From contig NZ_JAUOEL010000006.1 in the NCBI RefSeq assembly GCF_030540765.1, positions 62,001 through 126,000 of the forward strand: a stretch of 64,000 bases of DNA. The letters run 5' to 3'. This DNA comes from Flavivirga jejuensis. Lineage in GTDB: Bacteria; Bacteroidota; Bacteroidia; Flavobacteriales; Flavobacteriaceae. The position numbers and the translations under genes are program-made. Positions 33,416-41,695 of this stretch are shown piece by piece. The notes under the pieces were generated by a model. It was not told where the DNA came from. It did no database searches and was given only the letters and a program-made list of their open reading frames with translations. Position 1 is the first letter of the stretch. Every line of letters begins with the position of its first letter.

Positions 33416-34075
33416 ATGACTAAGGAAAAAAAGGTAGATTTTGTAATTAAAACTTTAAGTGAACTTTATCCAGAAATACCAATTCCATTAGACCATAAAG
33501 ATCCGTACACCTTATTAATAGCAGTGTTAATGTCTGCACAAAGTACCGATGTTAGGGTTAATAAAATAACACCGTTACTTTTTGAAAAAGCAGACAATCC
33601 ATATGATATGGTCAAACTTTCGGTTGAAGAGATAAGAGATATCATAAGGCCAGTTGGCTTGTCTCCTATGAAAAGCAAAGGGATTCACGGTTTATCAAAA
33701 ATACTTATAGAAGAGCACAACGGCGAAGTACCTCAAAGCTTTGAGGCCTTAGAAAAATTACCTGCCGTAGGACACAAAACTGCTAGCGTGGTTATGTCTC
33801 AAGCCTTTGGTGTTCCCGCCTTTCCTGTAGATACACATATACATAGATTGATGTATCGTTGGAATTTAAGCAATGGAAAAAATGTTGTGCAAACAGAAAA
33901 AGATGCAAAAAGATTGTTTCCAAAGGAATTATGGAACGATTTACACCTCCAAATTATTTGGTATGGCAGAGAATATTCACCAGCTAGAGGCTGGAAATTA
34001 GATAAAGATGTTATTACTAAAACAATTGGAAGAAAATCTGTTGTAGATGAATATAATAAATTAAAAAAGTCCTAA
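33416..34075 (+). CDS. nth: Endonuclease III without iron-sulfur cluster
   Basis: A 219-residue DNA glycosylase/AP lyase that starts base-excision repair of oxidised pyrimidines. The helix-hairpin-helix LPAVGHKTASVV contains the catalytic Lys121, and VDTHIHRL carries the catalytic Asp139. ATG 33416 is chosen over longer in-frame starts because these would overlap the promoter and bcp. The C-terminus ends WYGREYSPARGWKLDKDVITKT..., with no trace of the C-x6-C-x2-C-x5-C motif of E. coli Nth, so the [4Fe-4S] cluster is absent. The stop codon lies inside the following terminator stem. Confidence 0.94.
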   Translation: MTKEKKVDFVIKTLSELYPEIPIPLDHKDPYTLLIAVLMSAQSTDVRVNKITPLLFEKADNPYDMVKLSVEEIRDIIRPVGLSPMKSKGIHGLSKILIEEHNGEVPQSFEALEKLPAVGHKTASVVMSQAFGVPAFPVDTHIHRLMYRWNLSNGKNVVQTEKDAKRLFPKELWNDLHLQIIWYGREYSPARGWKLDKDVITKTIGRKSVVDEYNKLKKS

Positions 34076-34095
34076 TATAACTATTAGGACTTTTT
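34064..34095. terminator. Terminator of nth
   Basis: Arms AAAAAGTCCTAATA and TATTAGGACTTTTT flank the loop TAAC. The nth stop codon (34073-34075) lies in the left arm. It is also 6 bases from the end of the minus-strand 48-aa gene and could serve both. Confidence 0.88.
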
Positions 34096-34101
34096 GGAAA
34101 C

Positions 34102-34248
34102 TTAATTTAGAAGCGCTTCAAACTTCAATTTATTATAATTTATAACACTTAAAGCCTTAGAGTAATTTAGAAGAAATTTAATTGTTTCTTCTTTTGGTTC
34201 ATGTCCATTTAAATTTTTAATAGAATTTCCAGGGTAAATTTTTGCCAT
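34102..34248 (-). CDS. Small conserved-looking protein (48 aa)
   Basis: A short reading frame, 48 codons plus TAA, begins MAKIYPGNSIKNLNGHEPKE and ends NYNKLKFEALLN. It has ordinary codon use, an ATG start and a terminator at its end. It lies 57 bases behind the ECF sigma-factor gene on the same strand. The composition (basic, Asn/Lys rich, one short amphipathic helix around KEETIKFLLNYSKAL) fits a small soluble protein. I know no function. It may be a regulator or partner linked to the sigma factor. Confidence 0.62.
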   Translation of the reverse strand: MAKIYPGNSIKNLNGHEPKEETIKFLLNYSKALSVINYNKLKFEALLN

Positions 34249-34305
34249 TTTAATAATTTAAGGATTAATACAAATTACTAACGTAGCAAAATTTACATTA
34301 TTGTA

Positions 34306-34890
34306 TTAATTCGTTAAAACAATATTATGCTTATCTATAATTTTTCTTAAATTTATTAAAGCATAACGCATTCTTCCTAAAGCAGTGTTAATACTAACCC
34401 CTGTTCTATCTGATATTTCTTTAAAACTCATATCATTATAAATACGCATCAACAATACTTCCTTTTGATCTCCCGGAAGCTCTTCTACCAAACGTCTCAC
34501 ATCGTTTTCAACCTGCTCTTTAATAATACTTTTTTCAGCATTCAAGCTAGTGTCACTAAGTACTGAAAAAATACTAAACTCTCCTGCATTATCAAATTTT
34601 GGCATTCTTTTGTTTTTTCTAAAAAAATCAATAACCAAATTATGAGAAATACGCATCACCCATGGTAAAAACTTACCTTCCTCATTGTAAGTACCACGTT
34701 TAAGCGTTCGAATAACTTTTATAAAAGTGTCCTGAAAGATATCTTCTGTGACATCTCTATCGTAAACTTTTGAATAAATAAAACTATAAATTTTTTGTTT
34801 GTGCCTTGTGATAAGAATTTCTAAAGCACTTTCATCGCCTTTAATATAGTTACTAACTAAGTTAGCATCTGAAACAAGTTCTTTTTGCAT
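34306..34890 (-). CDS. ECF-type RNA polymerase sigma factor
   Basis: A 194-residue sigma-70 family protein of the ECF type. Region 2 runs from about residues 20 to 90 with YSKVYDRDVTEDIFQDTFIK and ISHNLVIDFFRKNKR. Region 4 (about 130-185) has LPGDQKEVLLMRIYNDMSFKEI as 4.1 and GVSINTALGRMRYALINLRK as the DNA-binding helix. No anti-sigma gene follows; the next gene on the strand is a 48-aa frame. This type is common in flavobacteria next to uvrA. A good promoter lies upstream. Confidence 0.94.
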   Translation of the reverse strand: MQKELVSDANLVSNYIKGDESALEILITRHKQKIYSFIYSKVYDRDVTEDIFQDTFIKVIRTLKRGTYNEEGKFLPWVMRISHNLVIDFFRKNKRMPKFDNAGEFSIFSVLSDTSLNAEKSIIKEQVENDVRRLVEELPGDQKEVLLMRIYNDMSFKEISDRTGVSINTALGRMRYALINLRKIIDKHNIVLTN

Positions 34891-35000
34891 AATAATTACT
34901 TTTTAGTGCATCGAAGAGAACTTCTCTGCTTGGGGTTACATATTTAAAAGTAATATTCTGCTATAGGCAAATGTTTATTTATTATTAGATTAAATGAATT

Positions 35001-35032
35001 CAAATATAAGAACAAACATCCCTAAAAAACAA
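35001..35032 (-). promoter_or_regulatory. Promoter of ECF sigma-factor gene
   Basis: On the minus strand TTG (35032-35030), a 21-base spacer and TATATTTG (35008-35001) fit the Bacteroidota promoter. The leader to the start at 34890 would be about 100 bases. Confidence 0.5.
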
Positions 35033-35097
35033 GAATTAATCATTTTTTTAATATTTATTTAAAAAACAATGCATTTTTTAAGCTGAAATAGTTATAG

Positions 35098-35105
35098 TAT
35101 CTTTG
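35098..35105 (+). promoter_or_regulatory. Promoter -7 box of uvrA
   Basis: TATCTTTG lies 24 bases before ATG 35130. A TTG that could extend uvrA in frame (35103) is part of this box, so the ATG is the start. Confidence 0.55.
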
Positions 35106-35129
35106 CGAAATTATTCCTGTAAAAAGCCT

Positions 35130-37913
35130 ATGAACACTAACATCCTGAATGTAAACCCCAAAGAAAATATCATTATTAAAGGTGCTAAATTGCATAATTT
35201 AAAAAACATCGATGTAGTGATTCCTAGAAATAAGTTAGTGGTTATTACTGGTTTATCGGGATCTGGAAAATCGAGTTTAGCCTTTGACACTTTATATGCA
35301 GAAGGACAAAGGCGCTATGTGGAAAGTTTATCAAGTTATGCGCGTCAATTTTTAGGAAGGTTAAATAAACCAAAAGTAGATTACATAAAAGGGATTGCTC
35401 CTGCTATTGCTATTGAGCAAAAAGTAAACTCAACAAATCCACGATCAACCGTTGGCACCACTACAGAAATTTACGATTACTTCAAGCTGCTGTTTGCTAG
35501 AATAGGTAAAACCTTCTCACCCATTTCTGGTGACGAAGTTAAAAAAGACACCGTTACAGATGTTTTAAATTATTTAAAAACATTTCCTGAAAGAGAAAAG
35601 TTGCTACTCCTCGCTCCTATTCATTTAGAAGAAGATCGTAGTATGGAAAATAAACTAAAAGCTCTACAGCAACAAGGTTACTCCAGAGTTAAAATAAAAG
35701 ATTCGGTGACTCGTATTGATGACATTAAGAAGATTCCAAAAAACGAAAACATACTATTAGTCGTCGATAGGATTATTATTAAGAATGAAGAAGATTTCCT
35801 TAACCGATTGGCAGATGCTATACAAACTGCTTTTTTTGAAGGTAAAGGCGCATGCATTATAGAAACTTTAAATGATAATAAACAACGTGTTTTTAGTAAT
35901 AAATTTGAATTAGATGGTATTAATTTCTTAGAACCCAATGTGCATCTGTTTAGCTTTAATAATCCATACGGTGCCTGTCCAGAATGTGAAGGTTATGGTG
36001 ATATTATTGGTATTGATGATGATTTAGTAATTCCTAACTCTGGTTTATCTGTTTATGAAAATGCGATCTTTCCATGGCGCGGAGAAAGCATGAGTTGGTA
36101 CAGAGATCAACTCGTTAATAATTCTCATAAATTCGATTTTCCTATACATAAGCCCTATTTTGAATTAAGCGATGCTCAAAAACAACTTATTTGGAACGGA
36201 AACGAATATTTTGAAGGATTGACTACGTTTTTTGCAGAATTAGAATCTAAAGCATATAAAATTCAAAACCGGGTTATGCTGTCCCGTTACCGCGGAAAAA
36301 CAACATGTAAAGCTTGTAACGGTAAGCGTTTACGTACTGAAGCTAATTACATAAAGATAGGCGGTGCTACAATTACCGATTTAGTTGAAATGCCTTTAGA
36401 TAAATTAGCAAATTTCTTCAAACAGTTAGAATTAAATGACCATGATACGCAAATTGCTAATAGACTTTTAAAGGAAATTAATAACAGGCTATTGTTTCTT
36501 GCTAATGTAGGCTTAGACTATTTAACATTAAACAGAAGATCAAATACCTTATCTGGTGGTGAAAGTCAACGTATTAATTTAGCAACCTCTCTAGGCAGTA
36601 GTTTAGTAGGCTCTATGTATATTTTAGATGAGCCTAGTATTGGTTTGCATCCTAAAGATACCGAACAATTAATTTCTGTATTAAAATCGTTGCGCGATTT
36701 AGGAAATACAGTTATTGTTGTTGAGCATGATGAGGATATTATGATAGCTGCAGATAACATTATAGATATTGGTCCTGAAGCCGGAACTCTTGGTGGCCAT
36801 GTAGTTGCAAATGGTACCTATGCAGATATTCTGGCATCAAATTCTTTAACAGCTCAATATTTAAATGAATCACTAAAAATTGAAGTACCAAAAAAACGGA
36901 GAACCTCAAAATACTATGTAGACATTAAAGGCGCTCGTGAAAATAATTTAAAAAACATCGATGTTCGGTTTCCGTTGGGCATGCTAACCGTTATTACTGG
37001 AGTTTCTGGTAGTGGAAAAAGCACATTAGTTAAAAAAATACTACACCCAGTATTACAAAAGAAACTAACCGATTTTGGGGATAAACCAGGGCAATTTACA
37101 AGTTTAGAAGGCAATTTTAGTAATATCAAACATATTGAATTTGTAGATCAAAACCCTATTGGTCGTTCCTCGCGTTCCAATCCTGTGACCTACATTAAAG
37201 CTTATGATGATATAAGAGCTTTGTTTTCAAAACAGAAATTGAGTACGATAAGAAATTATCAAGCAAAACATTTTTCTTTTAATGTAGATGGCGGACGTTG
37301 TGAAACTTGCAAAGGCGAAGGTGAAGTAACTATTGAAATGCAATTCATGGCAGATGTTCATTTAGAATGTGAAACCTGCAAAGGGAAACGCTTTAAAAAA
37401 GAAGTACTTGAGGTAACTTTTGGAGATAAAAATATAGATGATATTTTAAATTTAACTATAGATGATGCCATCGATTTTTTTGATACTCAAAAGATAACAA
37501 AAATAAAAAATAAGCTCCAGCCACTACAAGATGTTGGTTTGGGTTACGTAGCACTAGGACAAAGTTCTTCCACCCTTTCTGGTGGTGAAGCACAGCGTAT
37601 AAAATTAGCAACTTTTTTAGGTAAAGGCAATAATAAAGAAAAAGCTCTTTTTATTTTTGACGAACCTACTACAGGTCTGCATTTTCATGACATTAAAAAA
37701 CTTTTAAAATCTTTTAATGCTCTTATAGAAAATGGTCACTCTATTATTGTTGTAGAACACAATTTAGAACTAATCAAATGTGCCGATTATATTATCGATC
37801 TAGGCCCCAAAGGTGGTGAAACTGGTGGAAACCTTATTGCTATGGGAACCCCGGAAGACATCATTAAAGTAGAAGCATCAGAAACTGGAAAATATTTAAA
37901 AGAAAAACTTTAA
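35130..37913 (+). CDS. uvrA: Excinuclease ABC subunit A
   Basis: A 927-residue double ABC ATPase that detects DNA lesions in nucleotide excision repair with UvrB. Features in order: Walker A GLSGSGKSSLAFD near residue 37, a first zinc module CPECEGYG paired with CKACNGKR, signature LSGGESQRINLA near 480, then the second Walker A GVSGSGKSTLV, zinc module CETCKGEG with CETCKGKR, signature LSGGEAQRIKLA, and Walker B IFDEPTTGLH. Length is usual for UvrA. It stands alone behind its own promoter, divergent from the sigma-factor gene. Confidence 0.98.
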   Translation: MNTNILNVNPKENIIIKGAKLHNLKNIDVVIPRNKLVVITGLSGSGKSSLAFDTLYAEGQRRYVESLSSYARQFLGRLNKPKVDYIKGIAPAIAIEQKVNSTNPRSTVGTTTEIYDYFKLLFARIGKTFSPISGDEVKKDTVTDVLNYLKTFPEREKLLLLAPIHLEEDRSMENKLKALQQQGYSRVKIKDSVTRIDDIKKIPKNENILLVVDRIIIKNEEDFLNRLADAIQTAFFEGKGACIIETLNDNKQRVFSNKFELDGINFLEPNVHLFSFNNPYGACPECEGYGDIIGIDDDLVIPNSGLSVYENAIFPWRGESMSWYRDQLVNNSHKFDFPIHKPYFELSDAQKQLIWNGNEYFEGLTTFFAELESKAYKIQNRVMLSRYRGKTTCKACNGKRLRTEANYIKIGGATITDLVEMPLDKLANFFKQLELNDHDTQIANRLLKEINNRLLFLANVGLDYLTLNRRSNTLSGGESQRINLATSLGSSLVGSMYILDEPSIGLHPKDTEQLISVLKSLRDLGNTVIVVEHDEDIMIAADNIIDIGPEAGTLGGHVVANGTYADILASNSLTAQYLNESLKIEVPKKRRTSKYYVDIKGARENNLKNIDVRFPLGMLTVITGVSGSGKSTLVKKILHPVLQKKLTDFGDKPGQFTSLEGNFSNIKHIEFVDQNPIGRSSRSNPVTYIKAYDDIRALFSKQKLSTIRNYQAKHFSFNVDGGRCETCKGEGEVTIEMQFMADVHLECETCKGKRFKKEVLEVTFGDKNIDDILNLTIDDAIDFFDTQKITKIKNKLQPLQDVGLGYVALGQSSSTLSGGEAQRIKLATFLGKGNNKEKALFIFDEPTTGLHFHDIKKLLKSFNALIENGHSIIVVEHNLELIKCADYIIDLGPKGGETGGNLIAMGTPEDIIKVEASETGKYLKEKL

Positions 37914-38121
37914 CTGTTTTTTAAAGACCTCACTTTTAGCAGGATTACAGGTTTGAAATCTGCCGGTAGGCAGGAAAATTAGTGAAATTAGTGTCTACTT
38001 TTATATAGTATTAATATTTGTGGGTACACCGTAGCCGGCAAAGACAGGTTTAACTTGCAATTTCGAATGCGTCTTACAGACTTCTCAAAATTGAGTTTTC
38101 CTGCCGCACAATAAGCGCAGA
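37914..38121. repeat. Intergenic repeat-like stretch after uvrA
   Basis: A 208-base gap containing the hairpin CTGCC-GGTA-GGCAG (37960-37973) and GC-richer pieces such as GTAGCCGGCAAAGACAGG that differ from the surroundings. It looks like a dispersed non-coding repeat; no gene was found. Confidence 0.4.
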
Positions 38122-39198
38122 CTAGTAAAATAAAAATGACGACAACATCAAAAGCACTATAGCTATTGGTATAACAAGAGTAAAATAAGTAAACGTAGCT
38201 AAACCTGTTTTAAAAAAGCTCCAGAACCACCCCTGCCTATAAAATCGTTTTACCGCAATTAACAAATAGAAAAAGGTAAACAATACTAATCCCCAATCTA
38301 TCCAATTAGGAATACTCCAAAAGTAATTTGCGATAAGTATTAAGCTAAAAACAGTAAACAAAAACGAAAAAAAGTAAAAGCTAAACACTAAATGATGTGA
38401 GTAAGAACCTCGTTTATAAAACAATACTTTTAAAATAAATGCAAAAATAGGCAAAAGTATAAATAAGGAAATAGGTATCGTATCGTACACAGCTTGAAGT
38501 ATCTGACCACCATTACGTTGTTTGTAAAATTTCAAGCTTTGTTCGTAATACTTTTTTTTGATAAACGAAGCGTCATCAGTCATACCCATAGCTTTATAGA
38601 TGTCTTTATTTGAAGCTTCAATTGCTATTAAAGAGTCTACTTTTTTTTCATCAAAATCAAATGTAGTATTTATATTTTTAGTATTGTTGACGCTGTTTTT
38701 AATTATAGAATCGAGTGTTTTAATCTCTGCCTCTTTCATTTCAAGAACACCTTCCTTCTTAAGAGGTAATAAGATATCATCTAGATTTACAGAATCCAAA
38801 ACTTGTTGCGCTTTAATTTTTGTGCTATCAGAAACTAAAGGCTTTTCAAATGTTTTCTTTAAAGCTGTATCAAAATCCTGGACTTGCTTTCTAACTACCG
38901 TTATAGAAAGCAAAAAGAAAAATACGACCGACACAAATAAATAAAGCTGTGCAGGATGCAAATACATTAGTCGTTTACCTTCAATAAATTTTTCAGATAA
39001 ATATCCAGGCTTAAATAATAAAGGCAAAAAACTTTTAAAAAAGCGAGCATCAAAAGAAAAATAATTACTTATTGTATTGTAAAAGAGCAAGCCAACAGTA
39101 AGGTCTTCTTTTGATTGTTGACCACAATGCGGACAAAATTTAAAAGTTTTTTCAAATTGATTTTCGCAATTTTTACAAGTTTCTGGCTGGTTCTCCAT
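38122..39198 (-). CDS. DUF3667 family membrane protein
   Basis: A 358-residue protein. An N-terminal zinc ribbon (Cys8, Cys11, Cys22, Cys25) leads into the DUF3667 core with YLSEKFIEGKRLMYLHPAQL followed by a membrane helix. A charged loop of about 130 residues is then followed by four more predicted helices in the C-terminal third. The family is typical of Bacteroidota; its function is unknown. It is a single gene. Confidence 0.88.
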   Translation of the reverse strand: MENQPETCKNCENQFEKTFKFCPHCGQQSKEDLTVGLLFYNTISNYFSFDARFFKSFLPLLFKPGYLSEKFIEGKRLMYLHPAQLYLFVSVVFFFLLSITVVRKQVQDFDTALKKTFEKPLVSDSTKIKAQQVLDSVNLDDILLPLKKEGVLEMKEAEIKTLDSIIKNSVNNTKNINTTFDFDEKKVDSLIAIEASNKDIYKAMGMTDDASFIKKKYYEQSLKFYKQRNGGQILQAVYDTIPISLFILLPIFAFILKVLFYKRGSYSHHLVFSFYFFSFLFTVFSLILIANYFWSIPNWIDWGLVLFTFFYLLIAVKRFYRQGWFWSFFKTGLATFTYFTLVIPIAIVLLMLSSFLFY

Positions 39199-39386
39199 TA
39201 AGGTGATTGATTTTTATAAAAATAGGGATTTTTATAATACTAAAATGTGATTTCTCATTAAGCTAAAATGACTCCATTATTTTTAATACAATCAAGCCGT
39301 TAGTCATCTCGAAATGAAGCATCAGATAAAAATTTTAACTAGAGGATGAAATGACGTAATAGAGGTGTCATTGAGAAGGTTATCGA

Positions 39387-39466
39387 AAACAAAATATATT
39401 TTGTTTGAAGATATAAGCGAAGCTTATGACTGAAGAATCTTTAGAGATTAATAATAAAGATTCTTC
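39387..39466. repeat. REP-like palindromic repeat unit
   Basis: Three inverted repeats follow closely: a perfect 20-bp palindrome (39387-39406, AAACAAAATA mirrored), ATAAGC-GAA-GCTTAT (39413-39427), and GAAGAATCTTTA (39432-39443) with TAAAGATTCTTC (39455-39466). The flanks (GTCATTGAGAAGG before and GCTGTGCTCTGAATGA after) resemble dispersed intergenic repeats I know from flavobacterial genomes. Confidence 0.55.
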
Positions 39467-39629
39467 GCTGTGCTCTGAATGAACAAACAATTGAAAATTC
39501 ATCAAGGATAGTAAAAATTGAGGCATCCCTCATACAAAATAAAACAATTTTCAATAAAACTAAGTGGGTTATATTTCTGTTCGAAACAATCACACTCCGC
39601 AAAACCTTAACAATCAAGTTGTTGCATTT

Positions 39630-39645
39630 TTGGCACGCAAATTGA
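39630..39645 (+). promoter_or_regulatory. Sigma-54-like -24/-12 promoter
   Basis: TTGGCACGCAAATTGA has the -24 GG at 39632-39633 and a G at the -12 position exactly 10 bases later, although the -12 dinucleotide is GA instead of GC. The predicted start of transcription is near 39656, just before the 31-bp leader repeat. A similar site precedes the related gene at 41696. Confidence 0.42.
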
Positions 39646-39660
39646 AAGCCACTATGCAAA

Positions 39661-39691
39661 TAGCGAAAGCCGAAAAGCTAAAGAGTAGGCA
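39661..39691 (+). repeat. 31-bp leader repeat, copy A
   Basis: This 31-base sequence (starting TAGCGAAAGCCGAAAAG) recurs at 40180-40210 with one mismatch. Both copies lie 17-21 bases before the ATG of a small secreted-protein gene, so they would be in the 5' leader of the mRNA or in the gene junction. Confidence 0.75.
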
Positions 39692-39708
39692 TAATACAAC
39701 CCATAATC

Positions 39709-40155
39709 ATGAAAACTAAAATTACCCTATTAAGTATTTGCTTTTTTTTAATTGCAGCCTCTAGTTTTGCTCAAAAAAAAGCGACCCCAAAAAGTATCAT
39801 AAGTAATAGCGTAGGTATAAAAAAATATCACGACAATGAAGAACTTAAACGTATGCAAAAAGGTCAATTGTTGAATTTGTATGTAGAAAGAATTGAAGTT
39901 TTAACTAACATATTACCTTACATAGCTTTTGCTACAAAACCAGGTGTTACCATGTCTACCTTAGGCATTCCTAATAGTAATGACAATAGAAAAGCACTTG
40001 AAAATCAAATAGAAAACACCGATAGCTATGTAGAAAATACCATCGAATTTCAAAAAGCGATTTTACCGTATTCGGATACAGATAGATTAGTTACTGCTGT
40101 TTTGTTTTACGAAGAAATAATGAAATCCATTCATTCTTATGATGAATTTAATTAA
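39709..40155 (+). CDS. Secreted protein of unknown function
   Basis: A 148-residue protein with a type I signal peptide (MKTKITLLSICFFLIAASSFAQ). The mature part is mostly helical by composition, with LNLYVERIEVLTNILPYIAF and a final ILPYSDTDRLVTAVLFYEEI. No conserved domain is recognised. It heads a small cluster: the next gene follows after 76 bases and shares the 31-bp leader element. A sigma-54-like promoter precedes it. Confidence 0.72.
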   Translation: MKTKITLLSICFFLIAASSFAQKKATPKSIISNSVGIKKYHDNEELKRMQKGQLLNLYVERIEVLTNILPYIAFATKPGVTMSTLGIPNSNDNRKALENQIENTDSYVENTIEFQKAILPYSDTDRLVTAVLFYEEIMKSIHSYDEFN

Positions 40156-40179
40156 TGTTTATTACACATAAAATATTGA

Positions 40180-40210
40180 TAGCGAAAGCCGAAAAACTAA
40201 AGAGTAGGCA
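40180..40210 (+). repeat. 31-bp leader repeat, copy B
   Basis: It differs from 39661-39691 at one base only (A for G at the 17th position). It ends 21 bases before the ATG of the gene at 40232, in the gap between two small genes. Confidence 0.75.
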
Positions 40211-40231
40211 AAATAATTAATCCTAGTAATT

Positions 40232-40777
40232 ATGAAAAAATTAATATTATTATTTGCAGGTTTGTTAATAGGATTAACAACTGCATCCGCAACAGAGTTA
40301 AACCACCAAGAATCAGAAAACAATTTAAATATTAGAAAGCGCCACCGCAATGTACAACCCATTGTGTTTGTAGAAAACGGTATTGAGTTCTTAATTTTTC
40401 CTGACGGAAGCTTTGATTTTAAAACAAATGCTAATAATACTTATTATGGCAATTCATATTACAAAGGGAATTCAAGAAAACGTTCTGTAAATACAATAAA
40501 TGGTAACTCTTATAATTCTAACAAAAAATACGTTGCTGTTTCTCGCTATAGAAATGGTAAAGTAAAACGTATTGGCAATGTGTCTTTAAATTACGACAGG
40601 TATGGTAAAATTACACGAGCAGGTTCTATTTATATAGATTACAATTACAAAAAAGGTACATTAAGTCAAGTAGGCGGATTAAGAGTTGCTTATAATCATA
40701 AGGGCAAAATTATATATACCCATGGTCGAGTAAACCACTATGGCAAAGTGAAAAAATACCGAAGAAGTAATACTTAA
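40232..40777 (+). CDS. Secreted short-repeat protein
   Basis: A 181-residue protein with a signal peptide (MKKLILLFAGLLIGLTTASA). After a segment FVENGIEFLIFPDGSFDF (about 47-64) come three short repeats of about 16 to 20 residues with the pattern (I/V)xxxGxxxxxYxxxGx: RIGNVSLNYDRYGK, RAGSIYIDYNYKKG and QVGGLRVAYNHKGK. The same FVENGIEF segment and the same repeats occur in the larger protein at 41696-42946, so they are paralogues. Mature protein is basic. Location is probably periplasmic or on the surface; function unknown. A strong terminator follows. Confidence 0.75.
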   Translation: MKKLILLFAGLLIGLTTASATELNHQESENNLNIRKRHRNVQPIVFVENGIEFLIFPDGSFDFKTNANNTYYGNSYYKGNSRKRSVNTINGNSYNSNKKYVAVSRYRNGKVKRIGNVSLNYDRYGKITRAGSIYIDYNYKKGTLSQVGGLRVAYNHKGKIIYTHGRVNHYGKVKKYRRSNT

Positions 40778-40795
40778 TTTTTTTATTTAGTTAAT

Positions 40796-40836
40796 AAAAA
40801 CCCCGAAACACTCTATATGGATGTTTCGGGGTTTTT
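40796..40836. terminator. Intrinsic terminator
   Basis: Arms AAAAACCCCGAAACA (40796-40810) and TGTTTCGGGGTTTTT (40822-40836) around an 11-base loop, after the gene ending at 40777. The symmetry lets it also serve the converging minus-strand gene. Confidence 0.9.
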
Positions 40837-40885
40837 AATGGCTTAAACACTATTTTATATTTACATTTTTACACAATATTACTCT

Positions 40886-41500
40886 TCATACTTTTCTTAT
40901 TATTTCATTATTAGGCGATTCACCATCAAGAGGAACTCCTATCGACGATGCTGATTTTTGCACCCTAAACCGCTCTAGCTCTTCAATTATTTTCTTATTC
41001 AAAATAAGGTCGTGTTTAATTTGTATAGGTTTCGTTTTATTTGTTGTCCAAAAATTAAAGGTGAGAACATACCTAGGCTGATCAATTATCAACCTTGGTT
41101 GAGAAGCATTCCACCAACTAAATCGTAAAAGCTTATTAACACTTGATTTTCCATTTACCGTAATTGCATGTGGTAATTCATTGTCTAGAAATCGATTGGA
41201 TTGCTCATCAATTTTAGAAAATCTTGCTAAGTCAATTTTATAAATCTTTTCAGGTGTCGAAATCTCATTAACCATCAATTGAATCTTATAAATGATTCCA
41301 GTTTGATGGGTTTTGTTAATGAAAGTCACAGGGATATAAAACTGAAAGCCTCCACCTCCATCGGCATAACCGATTCGAATTCTTTTTTCCATATATATGA
41401 TAATCTTAGCTTTTCTAACTTGAGTAAGATAAAATGTTAGAACCCCAAGAAAAACACCTAGAATAGAAAGAATTAAAGATATTATTGAAATTGTAGTCAT
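40886..41500 (-). CDS. Membrane-anchored protein of unknown function
   Basis: A 204-residue protein from ATG 41500 (MTTISIISLILSILGVFLGV), with one N-terminal membrane helix. An in-frame TTG at 41536 would add 12 residues. The remainder looks like a beta-rich soluble domain (FQFYIPVTFINKTHQTGIIY, RYVLTFNFWTTNKTK). No family is recognised. It lies between two paralogous secreted-protein genes and is read against them, so it may be a later insertion. Confidence 0.65.
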   Translation of the reverse strand: MTTISIISLILSILGVFLGVLTFYLTQVRKAKIIIYMEKRIRIGYADGGGGFQFYIPVTFINKTHQTGIIYKIQLMVNEISTPEKIYKIDLARFSKIDEQSNRFLDNELPHAITVNGKSSVNKLLRFSWWNASQPRLIIDQPRYVLTFNFWTTNKTKPIQIKHDLILNKKIIEELERFRVQKSASSIGVPLDGESPNNEIIRKV

Positions 41501-41641
41501 ATAGTCAAACAACTTTATATAAAATCGCCTTAGCAAAGTTCGCTAATTTTTCCCACAAAATCAACATGGTTATTTTATTTAACAAAAACCAAAAGCTGTT
41601 TATTTACTCATTTACAATACCTTATGTGTTATTGTTATTTT

Positions 41642-41657
41642 TTGGCACGCTGTTTGT
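41642..41657 (+). promoter_or_regulatory. Sigma-54-like -24/-12 promoter
   Basis: TTGGCACGCTGTTTGT has the -24 GG at 41644-41645 and a G at the -12 position 10 bases later, the -12 dinucleotide being GT. It ends 38 bases before ATG 41696. It shares TTGGCACGC with the site at 39630 upstream of the first small secreted-protein gene. Confidence 0.45.
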
Positions 41658-41695
41658 AATTAGTAAATCGTATTCATCCATTAAAACAAATTATT

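Larger units (their letters stand above)
39199..39708. other. Intergenic region rich in palindromes
   Basis: A 510-base gap. The left half holds a dispersed repeat with several palindromes (39387-39466), and the right half holds a sigma-54-like promoter (39630-39645) and a 31-bp leader repeat (39661-39691). A 72-codon minus-strand frame at 39441-39659 runs through these elements and is not taken as a gene. Confidence 0.5.

Noticed and set aside
39441-39659. 72-codon minus-strand frame
   Set aside because: It runs across palindromic repeats, a sigma-54-like site and the leader region, has no family-like pattern and would overlap the promoter of the next gene.
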